Source of the DNA: Topomyia yanbarensis
Lineage: Eukaryota > Arthropoda > Insecta > Diptera > Culicidae
Assembly: GCF_030247195.1 (NCBI RefSeq)
Contig: NC_080672.1
Coordinates: 367,776,271 to 367,840,270 of the forward strand
Length of the DNA stretch: 64,000 nucleotides
Direction of reading: 5' to 3'
The translations under genes were made by a program, and so were the position numbers. The first letter of the stretch is position 1. Every line of letters begins with the position of its first letter. Positions 36,590-46,618 of the stretch are shown in pieces. The notes under the pieces are model-generated. The model did no database searches, had not been told where the DNA came from, and saw only the letters and a list, made by a program, of their open reading frames with translations.

Positions 36590-37516
36590 CAGGTCGGACT
36601 CGATTATCCGGGGAATCGATTATCCGCGATTCGATTATCCGGGGAAAATGATTCGATTATCCGGGTGTTTCGAAAAAGATTCAAATTTCAACTAGAATGT
36701 CTGATTATAGTGCTATTTCGAACACTGCAGTCAACAAAACTTTTTGCGGGGGTCTAGGGTTAACCTCCTCACAAATTTTGCCTTACTTCAAAAAAAGCTT
36801 ATATATGGTTTATTCCGTGCAAAGTGGCAAAAAAACAAAATTTGGAATCAACCTTCACGAATTGGAACCAGTTTTGAATAAATTGTTCATATAGAGCCAA
36901 TATATAATATCCTAAATTATTATGTCATTTTTAACCACCCCTAGGTCCATGGGAACACTCCTAATTTTAACAAATTGTTTCAAAAAAATAATTGTTCTTC
37001 GGATTATATCTCTGGTACTCTTTGCACTAGAAGCAATCAGAGAGATGATTTTTTGAAGGATTTGTTTAATGAATTTGGAAAAAAATGTTAGTTTTTACGC
37101 CAGTGTTGCCAAATATGCAACTTTTTAGTATTAAACTAAAAGTACATTTTTCTTGAAATACACATATCGGTTACTGCAGGACTTTTTTACACATAAAATG
37201 TCATACTTACTCGGTCGGTTTCTGACACTCTCTTGGGAAAATGATGAGATGCTGTTCAGGATTCCGTTTGGATACGTTCTAGGATGGAATCTATTTCAAA
37301 ATTTCAATTGAATCCTTATCCGTATTTTTATGTCTTTTTCTCTGAATTTTGATGAATCCTTCTCAAAATCTATGTTCTTATTTTCAATGAAGTCCGGTGT
37401 AAAATTTTGATGACTATCCTGATTTGAGTTCCAGTGGACTTTGACACAATATTGCTCTTCTTTCATTTTCTTCCTTAACAATTGATCCCAGCTCAGAATT
37501 TCAATGGCATCTTTAA

Positions 37517-39446
37517 CCCATTCGTGCCAATGTTGTTGATATTTAATCGCGTTTTTAAACGACTATAACTTTTGATTTACACAACGTATGTTTACAATGA
37601 CAAGTGAGGATAATAACTGGGACTAATATCTTTCATTCGAGCAGTAACAGTTATAAATATTATCAGTAGAAAAGTTATCACAATTAATCTGATTGGGTTC
37701 CGCTGAAACAGTGCTGCCAGGGATAGTTTCTGTGCAAGTGAAATTTTGGAATATTTTCGTAGCAAATATGTAAATATTATTGGAAACCGCGTTACGATAG
37801 GTTCAGACTGTAAGATACACCCTAAGCGAAAAACTAAGTATTATATTTGCCGTAAACCGTCGAATCAAAACACCCAGCTCAACCGTCGATTCAAAACATT
37901 ACATCGAAGTCAAAAGGCCTGTCATAAAGCGCAACCGAAAAAGAACGCTGCGGAAAACATAGCACGAAACAATGCGAGCAAAACACACTCACACATATGA
38001 GCACCCCGATATTGCTAGAAACTGCCTCGGCATCAACGTACTACCGCCAAAAGGGGAACAGACGCCGCTGCAGCTGGTTGGAAAATTGTGCGCCGGCACA
38101 CTGCTTCAACTTACGATCAGCTGCAGCCGTTGGACAGTTGGAACGAGACGGTCTCGCCGAGGTTAGATTCCGTGTGGCTCGCGTCGACAGAAGCGGTAAG
38201 CAAAATGGAGACATTATCCCTCTGGATAAAGACTCGCCATCTCAATCTTATTCTTATTATTTATCTGTAAATGTCATTCAAATCGAGCACGAGACCTGTC
38301 AAAAGTCCTCAATCCGAAGAAAATCGCTTCGAATCCTTCTGGAACGAGGGCCATTGACAGGTCTCATGTTCGATTGGAATGACACTGACAGATAAATGGT
38401 AAACAAACGATTGACGTGTCGAGTCTTTATCCAGAGGGATTCAGCGTCTTTAATTTACAGTGTTAAAAAGACGTCAGGCGGAAAATACCCCGGGAAGATC
38501 CTTCGGAAGCAAATTGGCTGGCAGTCCGCATTATCAGTCCCAGCAAAGACCCCTTTCGGAAGGGTGAGTTAGCGGAAGCGAAACGAAACGCAGAGGACTA
38601 AGGCAATTGCCCAATAGGGTCTTTTTTGGATATTATCTTGCAGCATTTTGGCGTTCTGTTAGCCGGTCAGGATCATCGAGTCAGGTTCGGCGGAAGTTTG
38701 CAGCACCACAAACAGAGGCGGCTGCGTATCTCCCACGTGTGCTAGGTTCACGATCGACGAGCGAACCGATCGGAGGAAAGCAATAGGTTTGAAAGGCTGC
38801 TAATCGGCGCAAACGTCGAGCAGGAACGCGAACTTGGCACCGGAACGCGAACGACGTACAGGAACGTAAACGTCGTGCTGCAAAGAGAACGACGTGCAGG
38901 AACGTGGGAAATAGGAAAATGGCGGAATAGTGAGTAGTAAAATGTAAGAAGAGTGCATTAGGAAGAAGAGAAAAGACATGAGAAGTGGTTGGGGTGTAAG
39001 CATGGTGGAAGAGAGGAAGTAAGAAGAAAGAAGCCATGGTAGAGGCATAGTAGATAGGAGCAATCAAAGAGAAAGGGATAAGAACAGGAAAAGTGAACAT
39101 GGGAACAATATATGTTTATTGATTTGAGTAACACACATTCTTTTGATTTGAGTTGGTGCGTTTTGTCCTTAGTGTTCGCGTTTGGCTTCGCTTTTGGTAG
39201 TTCTGCTCTACCCGCTGCAGGGAACCCGCAACAACTGATAGAACTTTCTAATTAAGACTGCCTTCAACTACCATTTTCATGAAATTGGACTTGATCGGAA
39301 GGTAAATATTGAGCAGCTGCTAGCACTGCGAAAGAAGCACCTATCTTTATGAAAGCAGTTTTTTCGTGTTTCATGACGCCAACAGTTTTAAGAAAAAATA
39401 GTTTTGGAACCCTATATGCGGTAGAAAAAAGTTGGTCGAGAAATGG
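37517..39446. mobile_element. TTAA-type MITE 'S', copy 2, interrupted by about 1.4 kb
   Basis: TTAA flanks both ends (37,513-37,516; 39,447-39,450) and the left terminus reads CCCATTCGTGCCAATG. Left part 37,517 to about 37,790 and right part about 39,230-39,446 align with copy 1 (14,458-14,976), for example CAGTGCTGCCAGGG and AAGACTGCCTTC. The middle is unrelated DNA of unknown origin containing a palindrome and AACG-rich purine sequence. Confidence 0.7.
38216..38440. repeat. 225-bp palindromic segment
   Basis: The outer 21-bp arms (38,216-38,236 and 38,420-38,440, starting ATCCCTCTGGATAAAGACTC) are perfect reverse complements. The inner 43-bp arms (38,259-38,301 and 38,355-38,397) match at about 37 positions. 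The loop is about 53 bp. It would fold into a long hairpin. The forward open frame 37,997-38,395 spans it and is considered incidental. Confidence 0.8.
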
Positions 39447-39609
39447 TTAACAAGATTCTGATATCCGGCAGTCACTGGAGGCAATTTCAATTCTTGGGTA
39501 GATCAAGCAAAAATGGATGTTAGGCTATGTAAAGAGGGTGCCAGCAGTACTTCTCGCTGAGGCCGCCGGGAACTCATTATCTACGTAACCTTCTGTAGTT
39601 CTTCGCTGG

Positions 39610-39774
39610 GGGTGGGCGTAGCGTATTGGTAAATCGATTGCCTTGTACGCAGCGCACCTGGGTTCGAGTCCCGACCCCGCACATAGGGTTAGAAATTTTT
39701 CATAAGAGATTTTTCTAACCCGAAGAGGCGAATGACCTTAAGGTTAAAACCTCAATAATCAAAATAAAAAAAAA
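39610..39774 (+). mobile_element. tRNA-derived SINE (Feilai-type) with 14-bp target duplication
   Basis: The body starts GGGTGGGCGTAGCGTATTGG (A-box-like) and contains GGTTCGAGTCCC (B box), the internal RNA polymerase III promoter of a tRNA gene. It is followed by a tRNA-unrelated part ending ACCTCAATAATC and an A-rich tail. TAGTTCTTCGCTGG flanks it on both sides (39,596-39,609 and 39,775-39,788). The style matches the Feilai SINE of Aedes. The duplication is perfect, so the insertion is fairly recent. It is not a functional tRNA gene. Confidence 0.9.
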
Positions 39775-39788
39775 TAGTTCTTCGCTGG

Positions 39789-39900
39789 TGACAAACATAA
39801 CTGGGAGAGTTTGCGAAGACTACATGCGTAGTGATCACCTGACAATCCGGTACGATATTGGTCAACTAAATGATGTTACAAAGACAAGGATCTCTTTTTG
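39789..39900 (+). pseudogene. Possible endonuclease C-terminal scrap
   Basis: One frame reads RVCEDYMRSDHLTIRYDIGQ, resembling the SDHxxI end of the AP endonuclease domain of R1/LOA-type elements. No supporting sequence nearby. Very short. Confidence 0.3.
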
Positions 39901-40414
39901 GATGCACAATGCGCCCTCTTTTAACTAAAATGAGTGTTAAAAGAAAAGTAAGCTGTTATATGTGACACCACCACGTAAATTATACTAGGGACAAGAAGCA
40001 GACGCCCCCGTTTACTAACTTTATTTTTTTCTAGTCTACGAGTAATCGAATCATTTACCCCGGAAAATCGAAGCCCCAGGTAATCGAGTTAGTCCTGTAT
40101 TACAGAAGACACACCTTATTAAAAAGTGTGTCTTAGAGTTCTTGCGCAAATAGCTATAAACAACTGATACATATTGTTAACTCGTTACGAATATAAAACG
40201 CATTGAAATTCTGAGAAATCGACTAGGGTCAAAATAGGTACATTTACATTTACCATGATAGGAAAATTTAACCAGACCATTTTATTTCTAATTTTTTCGC
40301 GTATAAAGCTTAAATTCATAAAATAATACAAAAAAGTTGGATTCAATTTTCCGGGTGATTCGATTATCCGGGGTGAGATTTTTTTGAAATCCCCGGATAA
40401 TCGAGTCCGACCTG

Positions 40415-41373
40415 TAAATACAAATGGCATGCAGTTTGTATGGGATATATTGTAACAGAAGTGCCGATTGGAAATGATTACAAACAAATACGGCAAATGT
40501 AATGATGGCCTTACGAAAACAGAAATAATTTGAGCGGAGGGAGATGTGTTTGTTCAGTTATATGTGCAATCCAAATCTCTATACATGTCTTTTGTAGTGC
40601 GTTGTTGCAAATTTGCTAGTTACGAACTAAAAACTATCATTATCGTATATTTTGAAGCCCCACCTTTTAGCCCGGACCAAACCTTTAAATTCAGTGAACC
40701 ATTTCGAAATTTCGATCAGCAAGTTTGTCTTATAAGTTTAACGTTAAAAACTCCTGTTGTAATGAAAGGAATATTTGAACGATTTGGTCTTTGGTCTTAT
40801 CGATAATTCCAACCATCTTGTATTAAATTTGCAAGTATTTAATACGACCGGAAAATAAACAAAACATGTTTTATGGAATTTTTCATACGCAAAGTTCGGT
40901 TTAGGTGCCTTGGTTGCCCTTATTCGCTATGTGCCGACATAATTAGTTTGTGGCCTAAGTCACGTCTACATTCAATTTCCTATTTAATCTTTATCTGTAC
41001 AAGAACGAACACTGATTAGGTACCAAATCATTTTGGATTTGGAAGGCAAATGAATGGTTTCGAGTGGCGCGATTTGTGATTTGCTGATGTCCGGAAAAGC
41101 AATAGCTAACAATAAGAGCTGGTGTACATATAAGGAAGGTGGCATGGTGTGCAAAGAAGAGTAGCTGGCGAACCATGCTGCGGCATTAGTCAGCTGTACA
41201 ATTGATTGCGCTTAATTGTGCTCGAGAGGTAGAATCGTGAATTCTTCTTTCTAATATCTATCAATCAACGAATCCGAAAAATGTCGATGCCAAAAGCGCC
41301 CCAGACTTCGAAATCAAAACAGGTACAGCAGTCGAAAAAAAATCATCTGAAAAAACTACAAGAGGCAGCTCTA
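40415..41373. other. AT-rich non-coding DNA
   Basis: Open frames here (for example 40,546-40,806) lack recognisable motifs. Confidence 0.4.
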
Positions 41374-42149
41374 CCCGACCAGAAATTAACATCAAAATTA
41401 TATCAAAATAAGATATTATATCATGGGAAAATATATATCTCTGCTTACTATAAAATAAAGCTGGATAGTTTTTATACCAAGAAAATGTATCGGTTATATC
41501 TTATTATATCTCAGTCTATTTTGATATAAAGTATTTTTGTTGAGTCTTGGTTTGATATAATAATTATATCACACAGACGGATATTCAAGATAGTTTATAT
41601 CTAATTGAGGGCAGTAAATATATCCGAAAATATCAGAATTGTATCACATAAATCCAAATATTTTTTTCTTCTGTTTTTAATTAATAAATCAAAAAATTTC
41701 TTGTGAAAGATAATTCTCATTAGTACAATTTGCATTTAATTTTGCTGTGTTAATAATTTTATTATTGTTATTACCGTCGCAGCTACTTGATAGAAGTTGT
41801 TCGAACTTAGAACTCGCAATTAGTTCAGCGTACTTTTATAATTTGTTCATTTTTTTCTCAGGCGTTCCTGTTTTGCGCTTTACATCCTTAGTATATTTAA
41901 AATGCTTATTCCTATTCTTTCGCATGTTCTTCTCTCTTATACTCTTCTTTAGTAGTTTGCCTGCAATTTATATACGTTTTGCTTCCATTCCTCTTCAGGG
42001 TTTACAGAGTGCTGTTCTTTTGGCTTGTATGCCGAAACCAGTCTAATCAAATTTCTAAAGCTACTTTTATTTTTTTTTTTTATTCATTTCGTTTATTTGA
42101 TAGGCACAAATGCGTTAGCTTGGCGGTGCCAAATGCTTATGTTTTTACA

Positions 42150-42530
42150 TTTTGGATATCTTAAAACTAGGAGGTTACAATGTTGAAATATTTTTTTTAC
42201 AAAGGAAAAAAAAAGTTTACAGCTATCTTAAGACTAGAAATAAGATTCAATATACAAGAGAGGGCTAAAAGATTTTTTTATGAAAAAATTTAAAACAAGG
42301 GATTCACTTTGATATACAAGAGGGGGAGTAATAGTATTTTACGAAATATTTTACGGTTATCTTAAAACTAACAATATAGTTTAGTACACAAAAGGGGGAA
42401 CAAATATTTATGACAAACTTCACAGAAATCTTAAAACTAGGGATTCAATTCTATTTACAAGATGGAGGACAAGAGTTTCAATAAAGAGTAAAAATTATAG
42501 CTATCTTAAAACTAGGAATACAGAATACTA
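42150..42530 (-). repeat. 3' UTR imperfect tandem repeats, about 70 bp
   Basis: The motif ATCTTAAAACTAGG (plus strand) or a variant recurs near 42,156, 42,224, 42,288, 42,358, 42,428 and 42,502, each followed after about 20-30 bp by a variant of TACAAGAGGGGGA. Period about 65-72 bp, six copies. Such 3' UTR repeats can serve reverse-transcriptase recognition in non-LTR elements. A run of 12 G occurs at 42,672-42,683, also within the 3' UTR. Confidence 0.7.
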
Positions 42531-42931
42531 ATTTGAATTTTTTAACTAAAACTTACGCTTGGTCAAGATATTCAGAGGGTGGCTTATTTCCGCATCAGTG
42601 TAGCAGCAGTTGTATCAAGGACAGGGGCGAGACAGGGAAAGAAGAGCAAAACTTGCAACTTTCGCTCGAACGGGGGGGGGGGGAAGGGGGATCAGCGAAA
42701 CAAATTTGCGCCTCAGTCTAGTAAGTCGTCGAGTACCGGATTGGCGGATGGTATTCTTCGGACCCGCGGGGAATCCTTCAAAACTCATCGGACCTCGAGT
42801 CGCTCTCGCTTCAGTTTCCTTCTATGCAGGCGTAGTGGTAAGGGCGACGGCGGTTACATAGTGGCACTCTGGAGCTGATCGGTTCCACAAGGCAGGAGGA
42901 AACTCTAAAAACGAGAAATAAAAGAGAGGGG

Positions 42932-45900
42932 CTAAATTGGGATATTTATCGTTTTTATGAAGGTATAAATAAGGGACATATAGGGGAAATCACGAGTTGC
43001 CAGCATATCTCGGACTGGTACATTGGGTGGTCTACCTCGGGCCCGAAGGGATTCCTTTAACTGAGACCTGGCGTCACAATACCCGGCGCATACCCAGACA
43101 ACGTGTTCGATGTCGTGATAGCCCTCGTCACAAGCGCACAGACTACTCTCCGCAAGCCCAATACGCCGCAAATGCGCATCCATGGTGTAGTGATTGGACA
43201 TAAGTCGGGACATTACGCGAATAAAATCCCGACCCACATCCATCCCCCCGAACCAAGGCTTCGTTGATACCTTTGGGATAATCGAATGTAGCCATCGTCC
43301 AAGTTCCCCATTGCTCCACGAGGTTTGCCAACTGTTGAGCGTCCTCTGACGACAAATACTAAAAAATTCGTTGAAGCAGATTGGTCTTTCGTATATGTCA
43401 CCATTTAATGCGCCCGCCTTTGCTAATGAGTCGGCCTTTTCATTGCCCGGGATAGAACAATGAGAGGGGACCCAAACAAAGGTAATCTGATAAGATTTTT
43501 CAGATAACGTACACAAGGACTCCTGTATCATCCCCAGAAAATACGGGAGTTGCTTTTTTGGCTTCACCGCACGAAGAGCCTCGATAGAGCTGAGGCTGTC
43601 CGAAACGATGAAGTAGTGATCTGTGGGCAGAGTGTCGATGATCCCAAGGGTGTACTGAATTGCAGCTAACTCTGCGACGTAAACTGAAGCGGGATCATTG
43701 AGCTTGAATGAAGCGGTGATAGTATTGTTGAAGATACCGAAGCCAGTGGACCCATCGAGATTTGATCCGTCAGTGTAAAACATTTTGTCGCAGTCGACTT
43801 CTCGGAATTTATTATAAAATATATTGGGGATCACCTGCGGGCGTATATGGTCCGGGATTCCACGAATCTCTTCCTTCATGGATGTGTCTAAGAATACAGT
43901 AGAATCAGAAGTATCTAGGAAACGGACACGGTTGGGATTGTACGAAGAAGGATTGATGCTCTGTGCCATGTAGTCGAAGTACAAGGACATAAAACGGGTT
44001 TGAGAATTAAGCTCGACGAGCCTCTCGAAGTTTTGAATTACCAACGGGTTCAGAATGTCGCATCGGATGAGCAATCGATATGAGAGTTCCCAAAATCGAT
44101 TTTTTAGCGGAAGAACGCCCGCCAGCACTTCGAGACTCATCGTATGGGTCGAGTGCATGCAACCCAAGGCAATGCGCAAGCAACGGTACTGGATTCTCTC
44201 CAGTTTGATGAAGTGTATGTTCGCAGCGGAGCGGAAACAGAAACACCCGTACTCCATCACCGACAATATCGTTGTTTGGTACAACCTGATCAGGTCTCCT
44301 GGGTGAGCACCCCACCATGTTCCAGTTATTGTTCGTAGAAAATTGATCCTTTGTTGGCATTTCTGTTTCAGATACCTAATGTGACATCCCCAGGTACCTT
44401 TAGAGTCGAACCAGACCCCGAGATATTTAAATGTGAAAACCTGGTTGATCGTTGCACCCATTAATAAAAGCTGGAGTTGCGCCGGCTCACGCTTCCTAGA
44501 AAAAACAACCAACTCAGTTTTCTCCGTGGAGAACTCAATACCCAGCTGAAGAGCCCAAGCAGACAAATTGTCCAAGGTATTTTGTAATGGTCCTTGCAAG
44601 TCGGCAGCTTTGGGCCCTGTAACAGAGACCACCCCGTCGTCTGCAAGTTGCCTTAGCGTGCATGAATTGGCAAGACAATCGTCAATGTCATTCATGTAGA
44701 AATTGTAGAGCAGGGGACTTAGACATGAGCCCTGGGGAAGACCCATGTAGCTAAATCGCGATGTTGTTAAATCGCCATGCGAAAAGTGCATGTGCTTTTC
44801 AGACAACAGGTTTAGCAAAAAGTTATTTAAAATTGGTGAAAGACCATGCTGGTGCAGCTTCTCTGACAGAATGTTGATAGAAACTGAGTCAAAAGCCCCC
44901 TTAATATCCAAGAAGACTGATGCCATCTGCTCTTTGTTAGCATAGGCCATTTGGATTTCTGTAGAAAGCAACGCAAGGCAATCGTTCGTCCCTTTGCCTT
45001 TGCGGAAGCCAAATTGTGTATCTGACAGTAAGCCATTTGCTTCAACCCAATTGTCGAGGCGAAACAAGATCATTTTCTCGAATAACTTCCGAATACAGGA
45101 CAGCATTGCAATCGGCCGATACGAGTTGTGGTCGGAGGCTGGTTTTCCTGGTTTTTGGATGGCGATGACCTTCACTTGCCTCCATTCATAAGGGACAATG
45201 TTACCCTCAAGAAACTTGTTAAATAAATTCAACAAGCGCCTTTTTGCAGTGTCAGGCAGATTCTTCAGCAAGTTGAATTTGATTCTGTCTAACCCTGGGG
45301 CGTTATTGTTGCACGATAAGAGAGCAAGTGAGAACTCCACCATCGAAAACGGTGTTTCGTTCGCGGTATCGTGAGGGGACGCGGCGCGGCACGTTTTCTG
45401 TACCGGGACAGAGTCCGGACAGATCTTCTTGGCGAAAGCGAATATCCAACGGTTTGAATATTCCACGTTCTCGTTGGTACTATTACGGTTACGCATACGT
45501 CGAGCCGTACCCCAAAGAGTGCTCATCGCTGTTTCTCTCGTTAACCCGTCGACGAACCGGCGCCAATAACTGCGTTTTTTGGCTTTCATTAGACTCTTCA
45601 TTCGCCTTTCTAACGACGCGTACTGTTGATAGCTAGCGGGTAACCCGTCTTCCCGGAAGGCCTTATATGCAGTGGACTTTTCCGCGTACAGCTCTGAGCA
45701 CTCTTTATCCCACCACAGGGTGGGAGACCGTCCATGGGTATTCGCGCTGGGTACTGGTTTAGTCTGAGCTTGATTCGCACTGTCGAGAATCAAGCCAGCC
45801 AAAAACCTGTACTCTTCCTCCGGAGGAAGTTCTTGAGTGGATTCGATTTTAACGGATATCGCGGTCGCGTAACTCTTCCAATCAATGTTCCGTGTGAGGT

Positions 45901-46618
45901 CATATGAGACATTGATTGTTTCCGATGGTCTTGAACCGTTAGCAATTGAAATCACGATAGGCAAATGATCGCTACCGTGGGGATCAGGGATCACCTTCCA
46001 CATGCAATCTAACTGTAGCGATGTCGAGCAAAGCGACAAATCCAACGCGCTTGCGCGTGCTGGTGGTGTAGGAATCCGCGTCATTTCTCCCGTGTTTAAG
46101 ATGGTCATGTTGAAATTATCGCAAAGATCTTGGATTAATGTTGATCTATTATCATCATGAAGACAGCCCCATACCGTACCGTGCGAGTTAAAGTCTCCCA
46201 GAACTAGCCGCGGTGCCGGTAAGGATTCCGTGATATTACAAAGCGTTCGGTGCCCTACCGAGGCTCTAGGAGGAATGTAGATGGAAGCAATGCAAAGGTC
46301 TTTACCTTTGATTAAAACTTGACAAGCGACAATTTCAATGCCTGGTGTCGAAGGGAGGTTAATTCGGTTGAAAGAATAGCACTTTTTGATCCCCAAAAGT
46401 ACTCCTCCATAGGGGTTTTCTCGATCCAGACGAATTATATTAAAGTCGTGGAAGTTGAGATTTATATCGGAAGTTAACCAAGTTTCACATAATGCGAAAG
46501 CATCACATTTTAAACTATTTAGTAAAAAATTAAAGGAATCGATTTTCGGGAGGATACTTCTGCTGTTCCACTGTAGAACAGTGATCGAATCGGTGACCTC
46601 GTTCGATGACTTAGCCAT
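42932..46618 (-). CDS. I-like element ORF2: endonuclease, reverse transcriptase, RNase H
   Basis: The open frame extends to 46,639 (1,235 codons), but I prefer the Met at 46,618 (residue 8), which overlaps the ORF1 stop. In 1,235-residue numbering: the endonuclease has NSRS (25-28), CETW with catalytic Glu 52, GDFNSH (148-153) and SDHLP (223-227). The reverse transcriptase has YRPI (507-510), DIKGAFD (578-584), GLPQGSCLSP (633-642) and LADD (665-668). RNase H has TDGS (Asp 957), Glu 990, SDS (Asp 1014) and KAD (Asp 1070), the full DEDD set. A C-terminal zinc motif lies at Cys 1168, Cys 1170, His 1179 and Cys 1184. The protein nicks the target and copies element RNA into the nick. No inactivating lesion is visible. 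Confidence 0.93.
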   Translation of the reverse strand: MAKSSNEVTDSITVLQWNSRSILPKIDSFNFLLNSLKCDAFALCETWLTSDINLNFHDFNIIRLDRENPYGGVLLGIKKCYSFNRINLPSTPGIEIVACQVLIKGKDLCIASIYIPPRASVGHRTLCNITESLPAPRLVLGDFNSHGTVWGCLHDDNRSTLIQDLCDNFNMTILNTGEMTRIPTPPARASALDLSLCSTSLQLDCMWKVIPDPHGSDHLPIVISIANGSRPSETINVSYDLTRNIDWKSYATAISVKIESTQELPPEEEYRFLAGLILDSANQAQTKPVPSANTHGRSPTLWWDKECSELYAEKSTAYKAFREDGLPASYQQYASLERRMKSLMKAKKRSYWRRFVDGLTRETAMSTLWGTARRMRNRNSTNENVEYSNRWIFAFAKKICPDSVPVQKTCRAASPHDTANETPFSMVEFSLALLSCNNNAPGLDRIKFNLLKNLPDTAKRRLLNLFNKFLEGNIVPYEWRQVKVIAIQKPGKPASDHNSYRPIAMLSCIRKLFEKMILFRLDNWVEANGLLSDTQFGFRKGKGTNDCLALLSTEIQMAYANKEQMASVFLDIKGAFDSVSINILSEKLHQHGLSPILNNFLLNLLSEKHMHFSHGDLTTSRFSYMGLPQGSCLSPLLYNFYMNDIDDCLANSCTLRQLADDGVVSVTGPKAADLQGPLQNTLDNLSAWALQLGIEFSTEKTELVVFSRKREPAQLQLLLMGATINQVFTFKYLGVWFDSKGTWGCHIRYLKQKCQQRINFLRTITGTWWGAHPGDLIRLYQTTILSVMEYGCFCFRSAANIHFIKLERIQYRCLRIALGCMHSTHTMSLEVLAGVLPLKNRFWELSYRLLIRCDILNPLVIQNFERLVELNSQTRFMSLYFDYMAQSINPSSYNPNRVRFLDTSDSTVFLDTSMKEEIRGIPDHIRPQVIPNIFYNKFREVDCDKMFYTDGSNLDGSTGFGIFNNTITASFKLNDPASVYVAELAAIQYTLGIIDTLPTDHYFIVSDSLSSIEALRAVKPKKQLPYFLGMIQESLCTLSEKSYQITFVWVPSHCSIPGNEKADSLAKAGALNGDIYERPICFNEFFSICRQRTLNSWQTSWSNGELGRWLHSIIPKVSTKPWFGGMDVGRDFIRVMSRLMSNHYTMDAHLRRIGLAESSLCACDEGYHDIEHVVWVCAGYCDARSQLKESLRARGRPPNVPVRDMLATRDFPYMSLIYTFIKTINIPI

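Larger units (their letters stand above)
36590..40414. mobile_element. pogo/Tigger-like element with perfect 24-bp termini, 3.8 kb
   Basis: Bases 36,590-36,613 (starting CAGGTCGGACTCGATTATCC) are the exact reverse complement of 40,391-40,414, and TA flanks each end (36,588-36,589; 40,415-40,416). The motif CGATTATCCGGGG is repeated two to three more times just inside each end, as in pogo-family transposase-binding regions. A degraded further terminus (CCCCAGGTAATCGAGTTAG) lies at about 40,073-40,101. No transposase frame is present; the interior is occupied by a family S MITE, an unknown insert and a SINE. Coupling the two ends as one element is inferred from their identity. Confidence 0.75.

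Noticed and set aside
37997..38395. 132-codon plus-strand frame
   Set aside because: It crosses a 225-bp palindrome and has no recognisable motif.
38681..39100. 139-codon minus-strand frame
   Set aside because: Low-complexity antisense of a purine-rich stretch (GAAGAG, AACG repeats) within an insert in MITE S; no domain.
39610..39690. tRNA gene
   Set aside because: A and B boxes are present, but the sequence is part of a SINE with an unrelated tail, an A-rich 3' end and a target duplication.
42579..42878. Plus-strand frames of 83-99 codons
   Set aside because: They are antisense to the 3' UTR of the I-like retrotransposon and have no motif.
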